Shown piece after piece: positions 63,748 to 64,000 of a stretch of 64,000 nt of DNA (positions are counted from its first letter, which is position 1; the number at the start of each line of letters is the position of its first letter). This stretch comes from Saccharospirillum sp043196875 (GTDB lineage Bacteria; Pseudomonadota; Gammaproteobacteria; Pseudomonadales; Natronospirillaceae). The DNA lies in assembly GCF_043196875.1 (NCBI RefSeq), contig NZ_JBEBMX010000011.1, positions 36,243-100,242 of the forward strand, written 5' to 3'. The notes beneath the pieces were generated by a model. It made no database searches. It saw only the letters and a list, made by a program, of their open reading frames with translations, and was not told the origin of the DNA. Position numbers and translations under genes: made by a program.

Positions 63748-63918
63748 GCGGGAATAGCTCGTTGGGTGAAGCCCGATGCATTCCGAAGCACTGCTTCGGA
63801 TCGGAGCTGAACGACTCGGATCTATGATCTGAGGCCGGAAGAGCACAACCTTGATCGAGGTTGGGGCGGGGCGCGCAGCCTCGCGAGTTCGGTTCGACGC
63901 AGTCGAACTTGGCTCGAA
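63748..63918 (+). pseudogene. Disrupted tRNA-Gly copy
   Basis: Blocks of the downstream tRNA-Gly appear in order, separated by extra DNA. GCGGGAATAGCTC (63748-63760) matches the acceptor/D-stem start; then 79 bases not in tRNA (63761-63839); AGAGCACAACCTTG (63840-63853); 4 bases ATCG; AGGTTGGGG (63858-63866); 14 bases; TCGCGAGTTCG (63881-63891); then a hairpin and TCGAAT. The 3' acceptor strand TTTCCCGC is missing, so no functional tRNA can fold. Even the upstream flank (AATGCA..ACAG..TTTT) resembles that of the intact copy. Confidence 0.8.
63782..63908. repeat. Three triloop hairpins inside the broken tRNA-Gly copy
   Basis: Hairpin 1, TCCGAAGC-ACT-GCTTCGGA (63782-63800, 8 bp); hairpin 2, CTCGGATC-TAT-GATCTGAG (63815-63833, 8 bp, one G-T); hairpin 3, GTTCGAC-GCA-GTCGAAC (63892-63908, 7 bp). 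All have three-base loops and each lies in inserted DNA, not in tRNA-derived blocks. They are not identical, so not a simple dispersed repeat. Confidence 0.85.
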
Positions 63919-63930
63919 TGCAACAGTTTT

Positions 63931-64000
63931 GCGGGAATAGCTCAGTGGTAGAGCACAACCTTGCCAAGGTTGGGGTCGCGAGTTCGAATCTCGTTTCCCG
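63931..64000 (+). tRNA. tRNA-Gly (anticodon GCC), 3' end cut by window
   Basis: GCGGGAATAGCTC starts the acceptor and D arm, AGTGGTAGAGC closes the D arm, ACAACCTTGCCAAGGTT contains the anticodon GCC in its 7-base loop, and CGAGTTCGAATCTCG is the T arm. The acceptor 3' strand runs off the window at TTTCCCG, with the last base(s), discriminator and CCA outside. Intact, unlike the upstream copy. Confidence 0.95.

Noticed and set aside
63631..63930. Integration (att) site of a genomic island at tRNA-Gly
   Set aside because: tRNA-Gly(GCC) is a common island site, but the extra copy carries 5' and internal blocks and lacks the 3' end that integrases duplicate; no integrase gene is visible. An island could still begin beyond the window end.
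63695..63967. Minus-strand 90-codon frame at the tRNA-Gly locus
   Set aside because: It crosses tRNA and hairpin DNA; the frame reflects the repeats, and no start signal or domain is present.

Overview
The window is ordinary, gene-dense chromosome of a gammaproteobacterium. Gene families and order resemble Pseudomonas in many blocks: ParC/ParP/CheW/DUF2802; REC-PP2C plus STAS; trmH; fabY; nqrABCDEF-apbE-nqrM-sthA; rnhA-dnaQ; cysB/cysH/thrH/pabB; gacA-uvrC-pgsA-tRNA-Gly. The sodium-translocating Nqr complex, the NhaB antiporter, and the lack of some genes expected beside these blocks fit a marine Oceanospirillales-type relative (Saccharospirillum/Reinekea-like) better than Pseudomonas itself. 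That placement is inference from gene content; no 16S or marker search was possible. I see no prophage, insertion sequence, CRISPR array or plasmid gene. TTG and GTG starts are frequent.

Layout. 1-3.2 kb: end of a chemotaxis cluster (ParC end, ParP-like protein with a Pro-Glu repeat, CheW, DUF2802), then MlaA. 3.2-5.3 kb: PilZ protein opposite a response regulator-phosphatase and its STAS partner. 5.4-11.5 kb: gpsA, DUF4389, sixA, two alpha/beta hydrolases, prmB, aroC, DUF2914. 11.5-19.3 kb: mostly minus strand, with a CDF transporter, trmH, fabY, and an operon running desaturase, unknown, ArsC-like, WrbA-like, DUF2069; a GlxA-type regulator lies between them on the plus strand. 19.5-28.2 kb: dsbD, exonuclease, bolA, UPF0149, tRNA-Arg(CCT), methylthioinosine phosphorylase, csiV, mfd. 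28.4-37 kb: the complete Nqr operon with its maturation genes and soluble transhydrogenase. 37-44 kb: a Tus-type terminus-binding protein, tal, dusA, nhaB, a membrane protein, an SCP2 protein, sohB. 44-51 kb: mltD, methyltransferase, rnhA, dnaQ, lexA with two SOS boxes, a hydrolase-like protein, DAHP synthase, a small membrane protein. 51-56 kb: sulfur block (TSUP exporter, cysB, cysH) plus thrH and pabB. 56-59 kb: FHA protein divergent from a membrane Ser/Thr kinase. 59-64 kb: phoH-like, gacA, uvrC, pgsA, and a tRNA-Gly locus.

How the parts work together. Nqr exports Na+ during NADH oxidation and NhaB exchanges Na+ for H+; ApbE flavinylates NqrB/C and NqrM supports NqrF assembly. FabY, the desaturase, the SCP2 protein, MlaA and PgsA form a lipid theme, and PsrA-like palindromes lie upstream of the first hydrolase and between the SCP2 gene and sohB. 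Mfd, LexA, UvrC, DnaQ and RnhA are DNA-maintenance genes.

Most unusual signals: (1) just upstream of the intact tRNA-Gly(GCC) is a second tRNA-Gly copy broken into blocks by inserted DNA that includes three triloop hairpins, downstream of a good sigma-70 promoter; (2) a divergent Tus homologue; (3) tandem overlapping PsrA-like boxes; (4) a 28-codon ORF overlapping the cysB start by ATGA; (5) a hydrolase-fold protein beside lexA without the nucleophile serine; (6) a perfect 13-copy hexamer repeat inside the ParP-like gene.
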